From assembly GCA_050696075.1 (NCBI GenBank), contig JBOGUF010000169.1, positions 1 to 6,782 of the forward strand: a stretch of DNA of 6,782 bases, read 5' to 3'. Source of the DNA: JBOGUF01 sp050696075 (GTDB taxonomy: Bacteria; Chloroflexota; Chloroflexia; Thermomicrobiales; UBA6265). The translations under genes were made by a program, and so were the position numbers. The notes under the pieces were generated by a model. That model had not been told where the DNA came from. It ran no database searches and was given only the letters and a program-made list of their open reading frames with translations. Positions 1 to 6,722 of the stretch are shown piece after piece (within the stretch, counting starts at the first letter, position 1; each line of letters starts with the position of its first letter).

Positions 1-2769
1 GCGCAGCACCTCGGCGGCCCCGGCGAGGCGCAAGGCGCGCTCCGCCGCCCCACCCGCCGCGGCCAAGCCGGCCGCCGCCTCCAACATGGTGGCGACCCCC
101 CAGGAGTAGCCCAGTTTTGCGGAGGCGGTCAGGGCCTCCGCAATGGCGGCGCGGGCGCCGCCGGTATCGCTCTGGCTGATTGCGGCGTGGGCCACGCTCT
201 GCAAGGACCAGATGATGGCGATCTCGTCCTCGATCCGGCGATGAATCGTCAGACTCTCCTCGGCGAGACGACGCGCCTCGCCGCTGTTGCCCTCGTGGTA
301 GGCGACCCGCCCCAGGACGAGGAGGGAGCGACCGATCCAGGCGTCGTCGCCGAGGTCCCGCTGCGCGGCCAGGGCCTCCTCGAGTAGGGAGCGCGCGGCA
401 GGGTAATCGCCGGCGGCCAACGACATCCGCCCGAGTTCCGTCAACTCGGCGGCAGCGCCGGGGCGGTCACCAATCTCGCGACGGATGGCAAGTCCCTCCA
501 CGCGGTGCTCGCGCGCAAGATCATCGTCGCCACGGCGACGGGCGAGGTCCGCGGCGCCGGTCAGCGCCTTCGCGCGCTCGGCGGTGGGCGTCGAGGCTGC
601 CGGCAGGGCCAACGCCGCTTCCAGCCAGGATGACCCCTCGATCAGGTGCCCACGCACCATCCAGAACCGCCAGAGCGTCCCGCTCAGGCGCAACGCGGTC
701 TCGACGTGCCCCCCCGCGATCGCCCATCGCAGCGCCGCGCGCAGGTTGTCGTGTTCGACCTCAAGCCGGTCGAGCCACGCCGCCTGCTCCGGCCCCACCA
801 GCTTCGGCTCCGCCCGCTCCGCCAGCGCCAGATACGCCGCGGCGTGGGCATGCTCGGTGGTCTCCAGTTCGCCGGTCGCCGCCAACTGCTCCAAGCCATA
901 TTCGCGAATCGTCTCCAGCAGCCCGAACCGCGCCTCACCCTCCCCATCTAGCCGCTGCACCAGGCTCTTGTCGACCAGCGACGCTATACCGTCGAGGACG
1001 GAACCGGAAGACGGGAGGCGGAAGGCGGGAGGCGGATGACGACGGCCCTCGTTCCGCCTCCCGCCTTCCGCCACGGCGTCGGCCGCCTCCAGCGAGAAGC
1101 CCCCGGCGAAGACGGCGAGGCGGCGGAAGAGGGCTTGCTCGGACTGGGTGAGCAAGTTGTAGGACCAGGCGATGGCGTCACGCATCGTCTGGAGCCGGGT
1201 CGGCTGGTCCCTGGCGCCGCCGGTCAGCAGGGCGAGCCGTTGCCCGACCCAGGAGAGCAACGTCTCGGGGGGCAAGACCTTGGCGCGGGCCGCCGCCAGC
1301 TCGATGGCGAGGGGCAGACCGTCGAGCCGGGTGCAGAGCTCGGCGACGGCCGGGGCGTTTCGCTCAGAGAGGACAAAGTCGGGTCGGACCGCCCGCGCCC
1401 GTTCGACGAACAACGCCACCGCCTCGTAGCGAACCAGGGCGGCGACCCGTGGTAGGTGCGACGGGTGGGGCAGGGCCAACGGCGGCGTCGGGAACTGGCA
1501 CTCCGCGCGCAGGTGCAACGGTTCCCGGCTGGTGACCAGCACCTTCAGCCGCGGGGCGCCGGCCAGCACGTCGGCGATGGCTGGGCCCGACTCGACCACC
1601 TGCTCGACGTTGTCCAGGACCAGCAGCAGCTCCGCGTCGCGCAGCGCCGCGCGGAGGAGCTCGCCGATGGGGCGACCGGGGCTCTCCTCGACGCCGAGCG
1701 CGCGGGCGACCGCGGGCAGCACCAGGTGGTGGTCACGAATCGGCGCCAGGGGAACAAAGCAGACCCCGCCGCTGAAGTCCGGCGCCGCCTGGGCAGCCAC
1801 CTCTAAGGCCAGCCGCGTCTTGCCGATCCCACCAGGCCCAGTCAGCGTCACGAGGGACACGTCCGGCCGCGAAAGCAAGTCGAGGACGGCTTCAATCTCG
1901 CGCCCGCGGCCGATGATCGGGTTCGGCGGCGACGGCAGGACATCGAGGCGCGTCACGACCGGCCGGCGCGGGGAGGCGGGCGCATCGATCGCGACCGCGG
2001 GAGCCAACCTGATCTCAGCCGCCAGCGCCCGCGTCTCGTTGCTGGGATCGACGTCCAGATCGACGCGGAGCGCCTCCACCGCGCCCTCGTACCGGCGCAG
2101 GGCGGCGTCACGCTGGCCGGCAGCCGCGAAGGCGCGCATCAGCGCCCGCACGGCCGCCTCGTCGGTCGGCTCGTCGGCAATCAGGGCTTCGAGGAACGAC
2201 GCGGACGCCTCCCCCGCGTCCAGGTCGAGCCGGGCGAGATGCAGCACCGCCTCGCGCCGCGCCCCGCGCAACTCCTCACGCCGCGGATTGACCCAATCGA
2301 CCGCCGGTTCCGCTTCGAGGAGGTGACCGCGATACAGCGCCAACGCCGCCACCAGACCCGCCCGCCGCTTGGGCAACGGCGCAACCCTGGCGGCGGCCAG
2401 CGCGGCCTCGAACGCATCGACGTCGACCCAGAGGCCGGTCACGGGACAGATCGCGACGGTGTCGGCGACCGCCTCGACATACCGCGACGCGCGGCCATCC
2501 GTCAGATTGGGCTCCAGCACCCGGCGCAGGGTATGCACCGCCTTGCGCAGCGCGGCTTCGGCCGCATCCGGGGTCGCCTCCGGCCAGAGCCGGTCGAGGA
2601 TGCGCTCGCGCGGCAGGCGATGGCCGGGGGTGAGCAGCAGCAGCAACAAGAGCGATCGCGCACCGCGCCGGGACCGGACATCGTCGAGGATCGGCCGTTC
2701 GCCCACGGTCAATGCAACCGGGCCGAGAAGTGCCGCGCGCAGCGGAGGCGAATCCAAGCCGGTGGTCAT
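1..2769 (-). CDS. AfsR/SARP-like regulator: winged helix, BTAD, NB-ARC ATPase and TPR-like repeats (3' end outside window)
   Basis: I translated the minus strand block by block from the ATG at 2769 to base 1 and found 923 codons without a stop, so the gene is complete at its start and cut by the window edge. Residues about 12-97 resemble the OmpR-like winged helix of SARP regulators (LRAALLGP, then RERILDRLWPEA and ALRKAVHTLRRVL). Residues about 104-250 match a BTAD helical domain. A STAND/NB-ARC ATPase follows: Walker A GPGGIGKT at 311-318, Walker B LLLVLDN at 381-387, VTSRE at 412-416, GLPLAIEL at 484-491, and the MRDAIAWSY and EQALFRRLAVFAGGF segments at about 529-558. After LVDKSL (598-603) the rest is Ala/Leu-rich TPR-like helices. 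Family members usually end soon after the last motif seen (ERALRLAGAAE), so I infer that 60-80 residues are missing. Such proteins are thought to bind DNA when an ATP- and ligand-controlled switch releases them; the target here is unknown. In-frame GTG codons upstream of the ATG could give a slightly longer N-terminus. Confidence 0.9.
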   Translation of the reverse strand, partial: MTTGLDSPPLRAALLGPVALTVGERPILDDVRSRRGARSLLLLLLLTPGHRLPRERILDRLWPEATPDAAEAALRKAVHTLRRVLEPNLTDGRASRYVEAVADTVAICPVTGLWVDVDAFEAALAAARVAPLPKRRAGLVAALALYRGHLLEAEPAVDWVNPRREELRGARREAVLHLARLDLDAGEASASFLEALIADEPTDEAAVRALMRAFAAAGQRDAALRRYEGAVEALRVDLDVDPSNETRALAAEIRLAPAVAIDAPASPRRPVVTRLDVLPSPPNPIIGRGREIEAVLDLLSRPDVSLVTLTGPGGIGKTRLALEVAAQAAPDFSGGVCFVPLAPIRDHHLVLPAVARALGVEESPGRPIGELLRAALRDAELLLVLDNVEQVVESGPAIADVLAGAPRLKVLVTSREPLHLRAECQFPTPPLALPHPSHLPRVAALVRYEAVALFVERARAVRPDFVLSERNAPAVAELCTRLDGLPLAIELAAARAKVLPPETLLSWVGQRLALLTGGARDQPTRLQTMRDAIAWSYNLLTQSEQALFRRLAVFAGGFSLEAADAVAEGGRRNEGRRHPPPAFRLPSSGSVLDGIASLVDKSLVQRLDGEGEARFGLLETIREYGLEQLAATGELETTEHAHAAAYLALAERAEPKLVGPEQAAWLDRLEVEHDNLRAALRWAIAGGHVETALRLSGTLWRFWMVRGHLIEGSSWLEAALALPAASTPTAERAKALTGAADLARRRGDDDLAREHRVEGLAIRREIGDRPGAAAELTELGRMSLAAGDYPAARSLLEEALAAQRDLGDDAWIGRSLLVLGRVAYHEGNSGEARRLAEESLTIHRRIEDEIAIIWSLQSVAHAAISQSDTGGARAAIAEALTASAKLGYSWGVATMLEAAAGLAAAGGAAERALRLAGAAEVLR
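1005..1072. repeat. Palindromic and tandem repeat inserted in frame in the regulator gene
   Basis: Bases 1017-1036 and 1053-1072 are perfect 20-bp inverted arms (core GGCGGAAGGCGGGAGG) around a 16-base loop. The left side is also tandem: an 18-mer at 1005-1022 recurs at 1019-1036 with a 14-base period and one mismatch. The repeat encodes about residues 566-585 of the regulator, a Gly/Arg then Pro-rich stretch (GGRRNEGRRHPPPAFRLP) between the winged-helix-like tail of the ATPase part and the TPR-like part. The frame stays open through it. It looks like a mobile or expanding palindrome tolerated in a linker. The mRNA would form a strong hairpin here. Confidence 0.85.
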
Positions 2770-2812
2770 CGGCAGCCCCGGGTCCCAAGTCCCGCGCACA
2801 TCGATCCAACGC

Positions 2813-2826
2813 GTGTCGTGTGACAC
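2813..2826. promoter_or_regulatory. Small inverted repeat upstream of the regulator gene, possible operator
   Basis: GTGTC at 2813-2817 and GACAC at 2822-2826 form a 5-bp inverted repeat with a 4-base spacer. It lies just downstream of the candidate -10 box and upstream of the regulator ATG. Its position would suit an operator or a leader hairpin. Repeats this short occur by chance in G+C-rich DNA, so this is a weak call. Confidence 0.2.
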
Positions 2827-2828
2827 CC

Positions 2829-2857
2829 ATGGTAGGCACACATCTCGTCAGACGCAA
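2829..2857 (-). promoter_or_regulatory. Candidate sigma70-type promoter for the regulator gene
   Basis: On the minus strand, TTGCGT (2857-2852) is followed after exactly 17 bases by TACCAT (2834-2829). They match the -35 and -10 consensus at three and four of six positions. Transcription would start near 2822, giving a leader of about 50 bases before the ATG at 2769. The site lies in the gap after hsdR, so the regulator may be transcribed independently of hsdR. There is no strong Shine-Dalgarno sequence before the ATG, only a run of G about ten bases upstream. This comes from box matching by eye only. Confidence 0.3.
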
Positions 2858-2873
2858 GGTGCGCGCGTAGCAA

Positions 2874-5408
2874 TTACCCGCGATAGCGGGGCGTGACGGT
2901 CGTCTCTTCCTTCGCGAAGACCTCGGCTTGCTCGATCACCAGCAACGTCGCCGCTTCCTGCTGATCCGGCGGGTAGCCATAACGGCGGAGCACGCGCCGG
3001 ACAAGGCGGCGCAGGTCGGCGCGGGCTTGCTCGCGGTACTGCCAGTCGATGCGCGTGTTCTTGCGGACCAGATCCGCCACCTCGCGCGCGATCACGCGGA
3101 GCTGGTCGTCGCCGAGCACCTGGACGGCGCTGTCGTTGGCGCCGAGCGCGTCGTAGAAGGCGACTTCGTCGACGGAGAGGCCGAGACGCTCGCCCCGGCT
3201 GTTCGCCTCGCGCATCTCGCGGGCGAGGTCGATCAACGCCTCGATGATCTGGGCCGTCTCTAATGCGCGGTTGTGGTAGCGGGTGATCGACTCGGTCAAC
3301 TTCTCCGAGAAGCGACGCGACTGGACGACGCTCGTCTTTCGCGTCGCGCCGATCTCGTCGTTGAGCAGCTTCTTGAGCAGTTCCAACGCCAGGTTCTTTT
3401 GCGGCAAATCCCGGATGTCGGCCAGGAAGGCGTCCGACAGAATCGAGATATCCGGCTTGTCCAGACCGGCCGCGGCGAAGATGTCCACCACGCCTTCGGG
3501 AGCAATCGCCTGATCGACCAGTTGCCGGATGGCGTAGTCGAGGTCCTGGTCGCGCTTGCCGTTCTGGCGGCCGGTCGTCTTGCTCAGGGCAGCCCGCACC
3601 GTTTGGAAAAACGCGATCTCGGTCTTGATCTTTTGCGCCTCGTTCGTGGCGCTGGCGAGGGCGAACGCTTTGCGCAAGGCCGTCGCGTGGTCGAGGAAGC
3701 GCTCGATGACGCCGGCGCCCCGCTCCATATAGTCGCGGTAGATGAGGAACTCCTGCGCCTTGGCGATGAGGGCGAGCCGCTCCGACGGCGCGCCGGTCAG
3801 AAAAACGCCGTAGTCGAAGCCGCGGAACGCGTCGCGGCAAATCTCCAGTTCCCGCAGCATCGCCGCGATCAACTCACCGACGTCGAGTCGCTCGTTCTCG
3901 ATCGGTTTGCTGCCTTCGCCGGCCTCGCGGATGTACGACTGGAGCGCCCGCTTCAGGTTGTCGGCGACGCCCAGGTAATCGACGACCAGGCCGCCCGGCT
4001 TGTCGCGAAAGACCCGGTTGACGCGGGCAATGGCCTGCATCAACCCGTGTCCGCGCATCGGCTTGTCGATGTACATCGTGTGCAACGACGGCGCGTCGAA
4101 CCCGGTCAGCCACATGTCGCGCACGATCACGATCTGGAAGGGGTCGTCCGCGTCCTTGAAGCGATCCGCCAACCGCTCCCGCCGCTCCTTGTTGCGGATG
4201 TGCGGCTGCATGGCGAGCGGATCGCTGGCGGAGCCGGTCATGATTACCTTCAGCGCCCCGGACTCGTCATCCTCCCCCTGCCACTCCGGCCGCAACGCGA
4301 CAAGCTGCTGGTACAAATCGACGCAGATGCGGCGCGACATGCAGACGATCATCACCTTGCCGGCAAGTGCCGCCTGCCGCCGTTCCAGATGCTCGATCAG
4401 ATCGCTCGCCACCTGAGCCAGGCGCTTTGGCGTGCCGACGACCGCTTCCAGTTGCGCCCACTTCGACTTGAGACGGTCCCGGCGCGACTCCTCCTGGTCC
4501 TCGGTCAGCTCGTCGAACTCCTCGTCGAGCAGCCCCGCCTGCTCCGCCGGCAAATCGAGCTTGATCAACCGCGACTCGTAGAAGATCGGCACGGTGGCGC
4601 CGTCGGCGATGGCGCGACCGGCGTCGTAGATGTCGATGTAGTCGCCAAAGACGATCCGCGTATCCCGATCGCCCAACTCCAGCGGCGTGCCGGTGAAGGC
4701 GACGAAGGTCGCGCCCGGCAGGGCGTCGCGCATGTGCTGCGCAAACCCGCGCACAAACTTCCCCGTCTCCCCCACCCGCGTCCCGAACCCATACTGCGAG
4801 CGGTGCGCCTCGTCCGCCATCACCACGATATTCCGCCGTTCGGAGAGAAGCGGATAATCCTCCTCGTCGTCGTTCGGGAAGAACTTCTGGATCGTCGTAA
4901 AAACCACCCCGCCCGCGTTCACCCGCAGCAACTCGCGCAATTCGGCGCGCGACTCGGCCTGCACCGGGTTCTGGCGCAGCAGGTCCGCGCCCGCCGCGAA
5001 GGTGCCGAAGAGTTGCTGATCGAGGTCGGTCCGGTCGGTGAGCATGACGATGGTCGGGTTGGCCATTGCCGGGTGGGCAATCAGCTTGCCGGCGAAGAAG
5101 AGCATCGTCAGCGACTTGCCGGCCCCTTGGGTATGCCAGAGGACGCCACCCCTGCCGTCGCCGCCGTCCGTTGCGGCCCGGAGCGCGGTGCTGAGCGCCT
5201 TCCGCACCGCGTGGAACTGGTGGTACTGCGCCACCTTCTTGTTGATCGTCTTGCCGTCGTCCTCGAAGACGACGAACGACCGGATCAGATCGAGCAACCG
5301 CCGCGGCTCGAACACCCCTCTTATTGCCACGTCGAGCGTCGCGTTCGGCAGCAGTTCGTCCCCGTCGACCGTCTTCCAGGCCGCGAACCGCTCCCGCGGC
5401 GTCGTCAC
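2874..5408 (-). CDS. hsdR: Type I restriction enzyme HsdR, translocase/helicase and C-terminal part (downstream of frameshift)
   Basis: This 844-codon frame holds the superfamily 2 motor of HsdR, which pumps DNA using ATP before cleavage. Visible motifs are Walker A TQGAGKS (93-99), DEAH (199-202), FTGTP (238-242), LTGFDAP (434-440) and motif VI QAIARVNR (458-465), followed by the helical C-terminal region that contacts the methyltransferase core. It ends with TAA at 2874-2876. The frame can start at GTG 5408, which has GGAG nine bases upstream and overlaps the stop of the N-terminal fragment (GTGA). However, HsdR-like sequence (VISDGAKTEIG) continues upstream in the same frame to about 5446, so the two fragments derive from one ancestral gene. 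With one base restored the protein would be about 1053 residues, normal for HsdR. On its own this fragment lacks the nuclease domain. No HsdM or HsdS partner is in the window. Confidence 0.93.
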   Translation of the reverse strand: MTTPRERFAAWKTVDGDELLPNATLDVAIRGVFEPRRLLDLIRSFVVFEDDGKTINKKVAQYHQFHAVRKALSTALRAATDGGDGRGGVLWHTQGAGKSLTMLFFAGKLIAHPAMANPTIVMLTDRTDLDQQLFGTFAAGADLLRQNPVQAESRAELRELLRVNAGGVVFTTIQKFFPNDDEEDYPLLSERRNIVVMADEAHRSQYGFGTRVGETGKFVRGFAQHMRDALPGATFVAFTGTPLELGDRDTRIVFGDYIDIYDAGRAIADGATVPIFYESRLIKLDLPAEQAGLLDEEFDELTEDQEESRRDRLKSKWAQLEAVVGTPKRLAQVASDLIEHLERRQAALAGKVMIVCMSRRICVDLYQQLVALRPEWQGEDDESGALKVIMTGSASDPLAMQPHIRNKERRERLADRFKDADDPFQIVIVRDMWLTGFDAPSLHTMYIDKPMRGHGLMQAIARVNRVFRDKPGGLVVDYLGVADNLKRALQSYIREAGEGSKPIENERLDVGELIAAMLRELEICRDAFRGFDYGVFLTGAPSERLALIAKAQEFLIYRDYMERGAGVIERFLDHATALRKAFALASATNEAQKIKTEIAFFQTVRAALSKTTGRQNGKRDQDLDYAIRQLVDQAIAPEGVVDIFAAAGLDKPDISILSDAFLADIRDLPQKNLALELLKKLLNDEIGATRKTSVVQSRRFSEKLTESITRYHNRALETAQIIEALIDLAREMREANSRGERLGLSVDEVAFYDALGANDSAVQVLGDDQLRVIAREVADLVRKNTRIDWQYREQARADLRRLVRRVLRRYGYPPDQQEAATLLVIEQAEVFAKEETTVTPRYRG

Positions 5409-6034
5409 GCACCCAATCTCCGTCTTCGCCCCATCCGAGATGACGACACCTCATTGAAATGAAACAATCGCGGAATCTGGGCCATGTACGTCTGCAACTG
5501 GTTGTAGGCGTGGTCGATCGTCGCCCCCTCGTCGGCCATGTTCTTCAACTCGACCACGCCCAGCGGCAACCCATTCACAAAGAGCACCACATCCGGCCGC
5601 CGCTCGATCTGCCCTCCGGCCAAGCCCTCGACCACGGTGAACTGGTTGACCGCCAGCCAATCGTTCTTCGCCGGGTCCGCAAAATCGACCACCTGGACCA
5701 ACTCGCCCCGCGTCTCCCCGTCTCGCAACACCTCCACCGCAACCCCATTGACCAGCAGATCGTGAAACGCCCGGTTCGCCTGCACCAGCGACGGCGACCC
5801 AACCCGCGTCACCCGCCGCAACGCCTCCTCTCGCGCTTCCCCCGACGCCGCCGGATTCAGTCGCTCAAGGGCATCATGCAGCCGCCCCGCCAGCACCACC
5901 TCCCGATAATCCACCCGCTCCGGATTCGCCCCATCGTGCGCAATCTCCGGCCCAAACCGCACCTCGTACCCCAGCTCGCCAAACCAGGCCAGCGCGGCTT
6001 CCTCAACCACCGATTCGGTAAATGCAGCGGGCAT
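5405..6034 (-). CDS. hsdR: Type I restriction enzyme HsdR, N-terminal nuclease part (ends early through frameshift)
   Basis: The ATG at 6034 is chosen because the protein then begins MPAAFTESVVEEAALAWFG, the usual HsdR opening. An upstream extension in the same frame (to 6190) runs through the flanking repeat and looks non-coding. The PD-(D/E)xK nuclease site is visible: Asp148 in RPDVVLF, Glu162 and Lys164 in VVELKN, then Gln179 and Tyr183 in NQLQTY, fitting the HsdR QxxxY motif. The family sequence stays good to FHFNEV (residue 196). The frame then shifts into an Arg/Ser-rich tail and stops at TGA 5405-5407. If translated as written, this is a nuclease domain of about 209 residues without a motor. 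The start codon has a modest AGGGAAG about eight bases upstream. Confidence 0.9.
   Translation of the reverse strand: MPAAFTESVVEEAALAWFGELGYEVRFGPEIAHDGANPERVDYREVVLAGRLHDALERLNPAASGEAREEALRRVTRVGSPSLVQANRAFHDLLVNGVAVEVLRDGETRGELVQVVDFADPAKNDWLAVNQFTVVEGLAGGQIERRPDVVLFVNGLPLGVVELKNMADEGATIDHAYNQLQTYMAQIPRLFHFNEVSSSRMGRRRRLGA
5442..5449 (-). other. Frameshift point in hsdR (one base missing)
   Basis: Read on the minus strand, AAT GAG GTG (Asn-Glu-Val) belongs to the N-terminal frame and GTC ATC TCG GAT (Val-Ile-Ser-Asp) to the C-terminal frame. Two bases, TC, lie between them. HsdR proteins commonly read NE-x-LVISDG here, so adding one base before TC (for example CTC, Leu) restores the family sequence. 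There is no homopolymer or long repeat at the site, so neither slippage nor a homopolymer sequencing error is the obvious cause. It may be a real mutation or an assembly error. Confidence 0.85.
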
Positions 6035-6061
6035 GGGTAGGGCTTCCCTGGGTAAGTGGAT

Positions 6062-6100
6062 CAACGTGGTGGGGAGGAGCGTTGCCGAACGCTGACGTTG
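6062..6100. other. Nested hairpin in the region upstream of hsdR
   Basis: An inner perfect stem AGCGTT (6078-6083) / AACGCT (6088-6093) has loop GCCG. An outer stem CAACGT (6062-6067) / ACGTTG (6095-6100) encloses it with an asymmetric bulge. It lies about 28 bases upstream of the hsdR start and next to the left transposase-associated repeat. It could be a leader structure, a weak terminator of transcription arriving from the transposase, or a remnant of another repeat. No T-run follows on the minus strand, so it is not a standard intrinsic terminator. Confidence 0.4.
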
Positions 6101-6111
6101 TTGCCTTCGCC

Positions 6112-6161
6112 GCCCGGCGCTGAAGACGCCGGGCTGACCCAATAAGGACCGTGAACGGCCC
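6112..6161 (+). repeat. Left two-hairpin repeat (REP/REPIN-like), inverted relative to the right copy
   Basis: The first hairpin has stem GCCCGGCG (6112-6119) / CGCCGGGC (6127-6134) with a 7-base loop. A conserved spacer ending in ACCCAATAAGG follows, then a second hairpin at 6146-6161 with stem GG-CCG, loop TGAA, stem CGG-CC and one A·C mismatch. A run of 21 bases (6129-6149) is identical, in reverse complement, to 6685-6705 on the other side of the transposase gene. Looser similarity extends outward to about 6098. It ends about 26 bases beyond the transposase stop codon. Confidence 0.85.
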
Positions 6162-6186
6162 TCGGGGGTAGAGGCGCGGTGGGGTG

Positions 6187-6618
6187 TCAAGGATCGGGGG
6201 GCAGTTGGTCGCGATCGGTCGTGCGTTCGAGGCGATCCCAGGTCGTTTGGGTGGCGTGGCGTTCAGGTTGGTTGTGGAGATAGGCGACGACGTCGGGCAG
6301 GTTCCGTTCGCCGAACGATTCGACGCCGTACTCCTTCTGCCAGGCGAAGGCCGCCTCGCGGGCGCCGGCCTGGTTGACGGCGTGGGACGAGGCGCCCTTC
6401 ATCTGGCCGACGAACGGACCGATGGCGATGTTCGGCGGGATCGAGACCGCGACGTGGACGTGGTCCGGCATCCAGCCGACGGCATGGACAATGCCGCCCA
6501 AGTCGCGGCTCTTCGTCCGCATCGACCGCTCGATCACCCGCGCCGCATCTGCCTCGATCATCGACTCCCGCCCCGACGTCGCCCAGACCACATGGTAGAA
6601 GAGCCGCCAGTACGGCAT
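6187..6618 (-). CDS. IS200-like Y1 (HUH) transposase, REP-associated (RAYT) group
   Basis: The 143-residue protein begins MPYWRLFYHVVWAT, the usual opening of this Y1 transposase group. That is why the ATG at 6618 is preferred over the in-frame ATG at 6666, which would add 16 atypical residues. Numbered from 6618, the metal-binding HUH motif is His53-Val-His55 (in MPDHVHV). The catalytic tyrosine is most likely Tyr113, with Gln117 four residues on (YLHNQ). The FAWQKEYGVESF segment before it is also typical. All key residues are present and the length is normal, so the enzyme may be active. Family members nick and rejoin single-stranded DNA at hairpins. A GGAGG lies 13 bases upstream of the start, rather far. 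The gene ends with TGA at 6187-6189. Confidence 0.9.
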   Translation of the reverse strand: MPYWRLFYHVVWATSGRESMIEADAARVIERSMRTKSRDLGGIVHAVGWMPDHVHVAVSIPPNIAIGPFVGQMKGASSHAVNQAGAREAAFAWQKEYGVESFGERNLPDVVAYLHNQPERHATQTTWDRLERTTDRDQLPPDP

Positions 6619-6672
6619 ACCGCCGATACCCCCTCCGTGCTCGCGATCCGAGCCGACCTTCCCCATTTCTCA

Positions 6673-6722
6673 GGGCGCTTCAGCGTCCTTATTGGGTCAG
6701 CCCGGTGCCTTAAGCGCCGGGC
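6673..6722 (-). repeat. Right two-hairpin repeat (REP/REPIN-like), inverted copy
   Basis: Reverse-complement partner of the left repeat. The outer hairpin 6673-6688 (stem GGGCGC / GCGTCC, loop TTCA, one G·T pair) is joined by the conserved spacer CTTATTGGGTCA to a second hairpin. That hairpin has stem GCCCGGTGC (6700-6708) / GCGCCGGGC (6714-6722) with a 5-base loop and one G·T pair. It lies 54 bases upstream of the transposase ATG, so it may overlap the promoter region of that gene. The remaining 60 bases to the window end hold nothing recognisable. Confidence 0.85.

Larger units (their letters stand above)
6112..6722 (-). mobile_element. RAYT/REP-type unit: Y1 transposase gene between inverted two-hairpin repeats
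   Basis: One HUH transposase gene is enclosed by two inverted copies of the same two-hairpin repeat. IS200/IS605 insertion sequences have non-inverted subterminal hairpins. REP-associated tyrosine transposases (RAYTs) are typically flanked by REPs in inverted orientation, so the RAYT type fits better. The exact ends of the unit and any target site cannot be seen from one copy. The unit lies directly upstream of hsdR. Confidence 0.65.

Noticed and set aside
2633..2652. A CAG/CAA-type triplet run, possible slippage tract
   Set aside because: It encodes seven leucines in the first helix region of the SARP domain, where Leu-rich sequence is normal, and the codons are mixed CTG/TTG/CTC.
485..2823. 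Several plus-strand open frames of 116-264 codons across the regulator region
   Set aside because: They are Ser/Arg/Ala/Pro-rich shadows of the continuous minus-strand regulator frame, which carries the NB-ARC and BTAD motifs.
2276..2857. A 193-codon minus-strand frame overlapping the start of the regulator
   Set aside because: It lies in a different frame from the SARP winged-helix sequence and has a Cys/Arg/Pro-rich composition with no family resemblance.
4267..5454. A 395-codon minus-strand frame overlapping hsdR across the frameshift
   Set aside because: It is the third frame of the same strand. It is Arg/Gly-rich and lacks the Walker A and DEAH motifs that the true frame shows.
3273..5462. 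A 729-codon open frame on the plus strand opposite hsdR
   Set aside because: It is antisense to clear HsdR motifs, rich in Arg, Leu and Val with no recognisable domain. Long antisense frames are expected opposite G+C-rich genes.
6112..6134. Left hairpin as an intrinsic terminator
   Set aside because: No T-run follows on either strand, and the hairpin has a partner in the right copy, so the transposase-associated repeat explains it better.
6619..6666. Start of the transposase at ATG 6666
   Set aside because: It adds 16 Gly/Arg-rich residues not typical of the family. The characteristic MPYWRLFYH start is at 6618.
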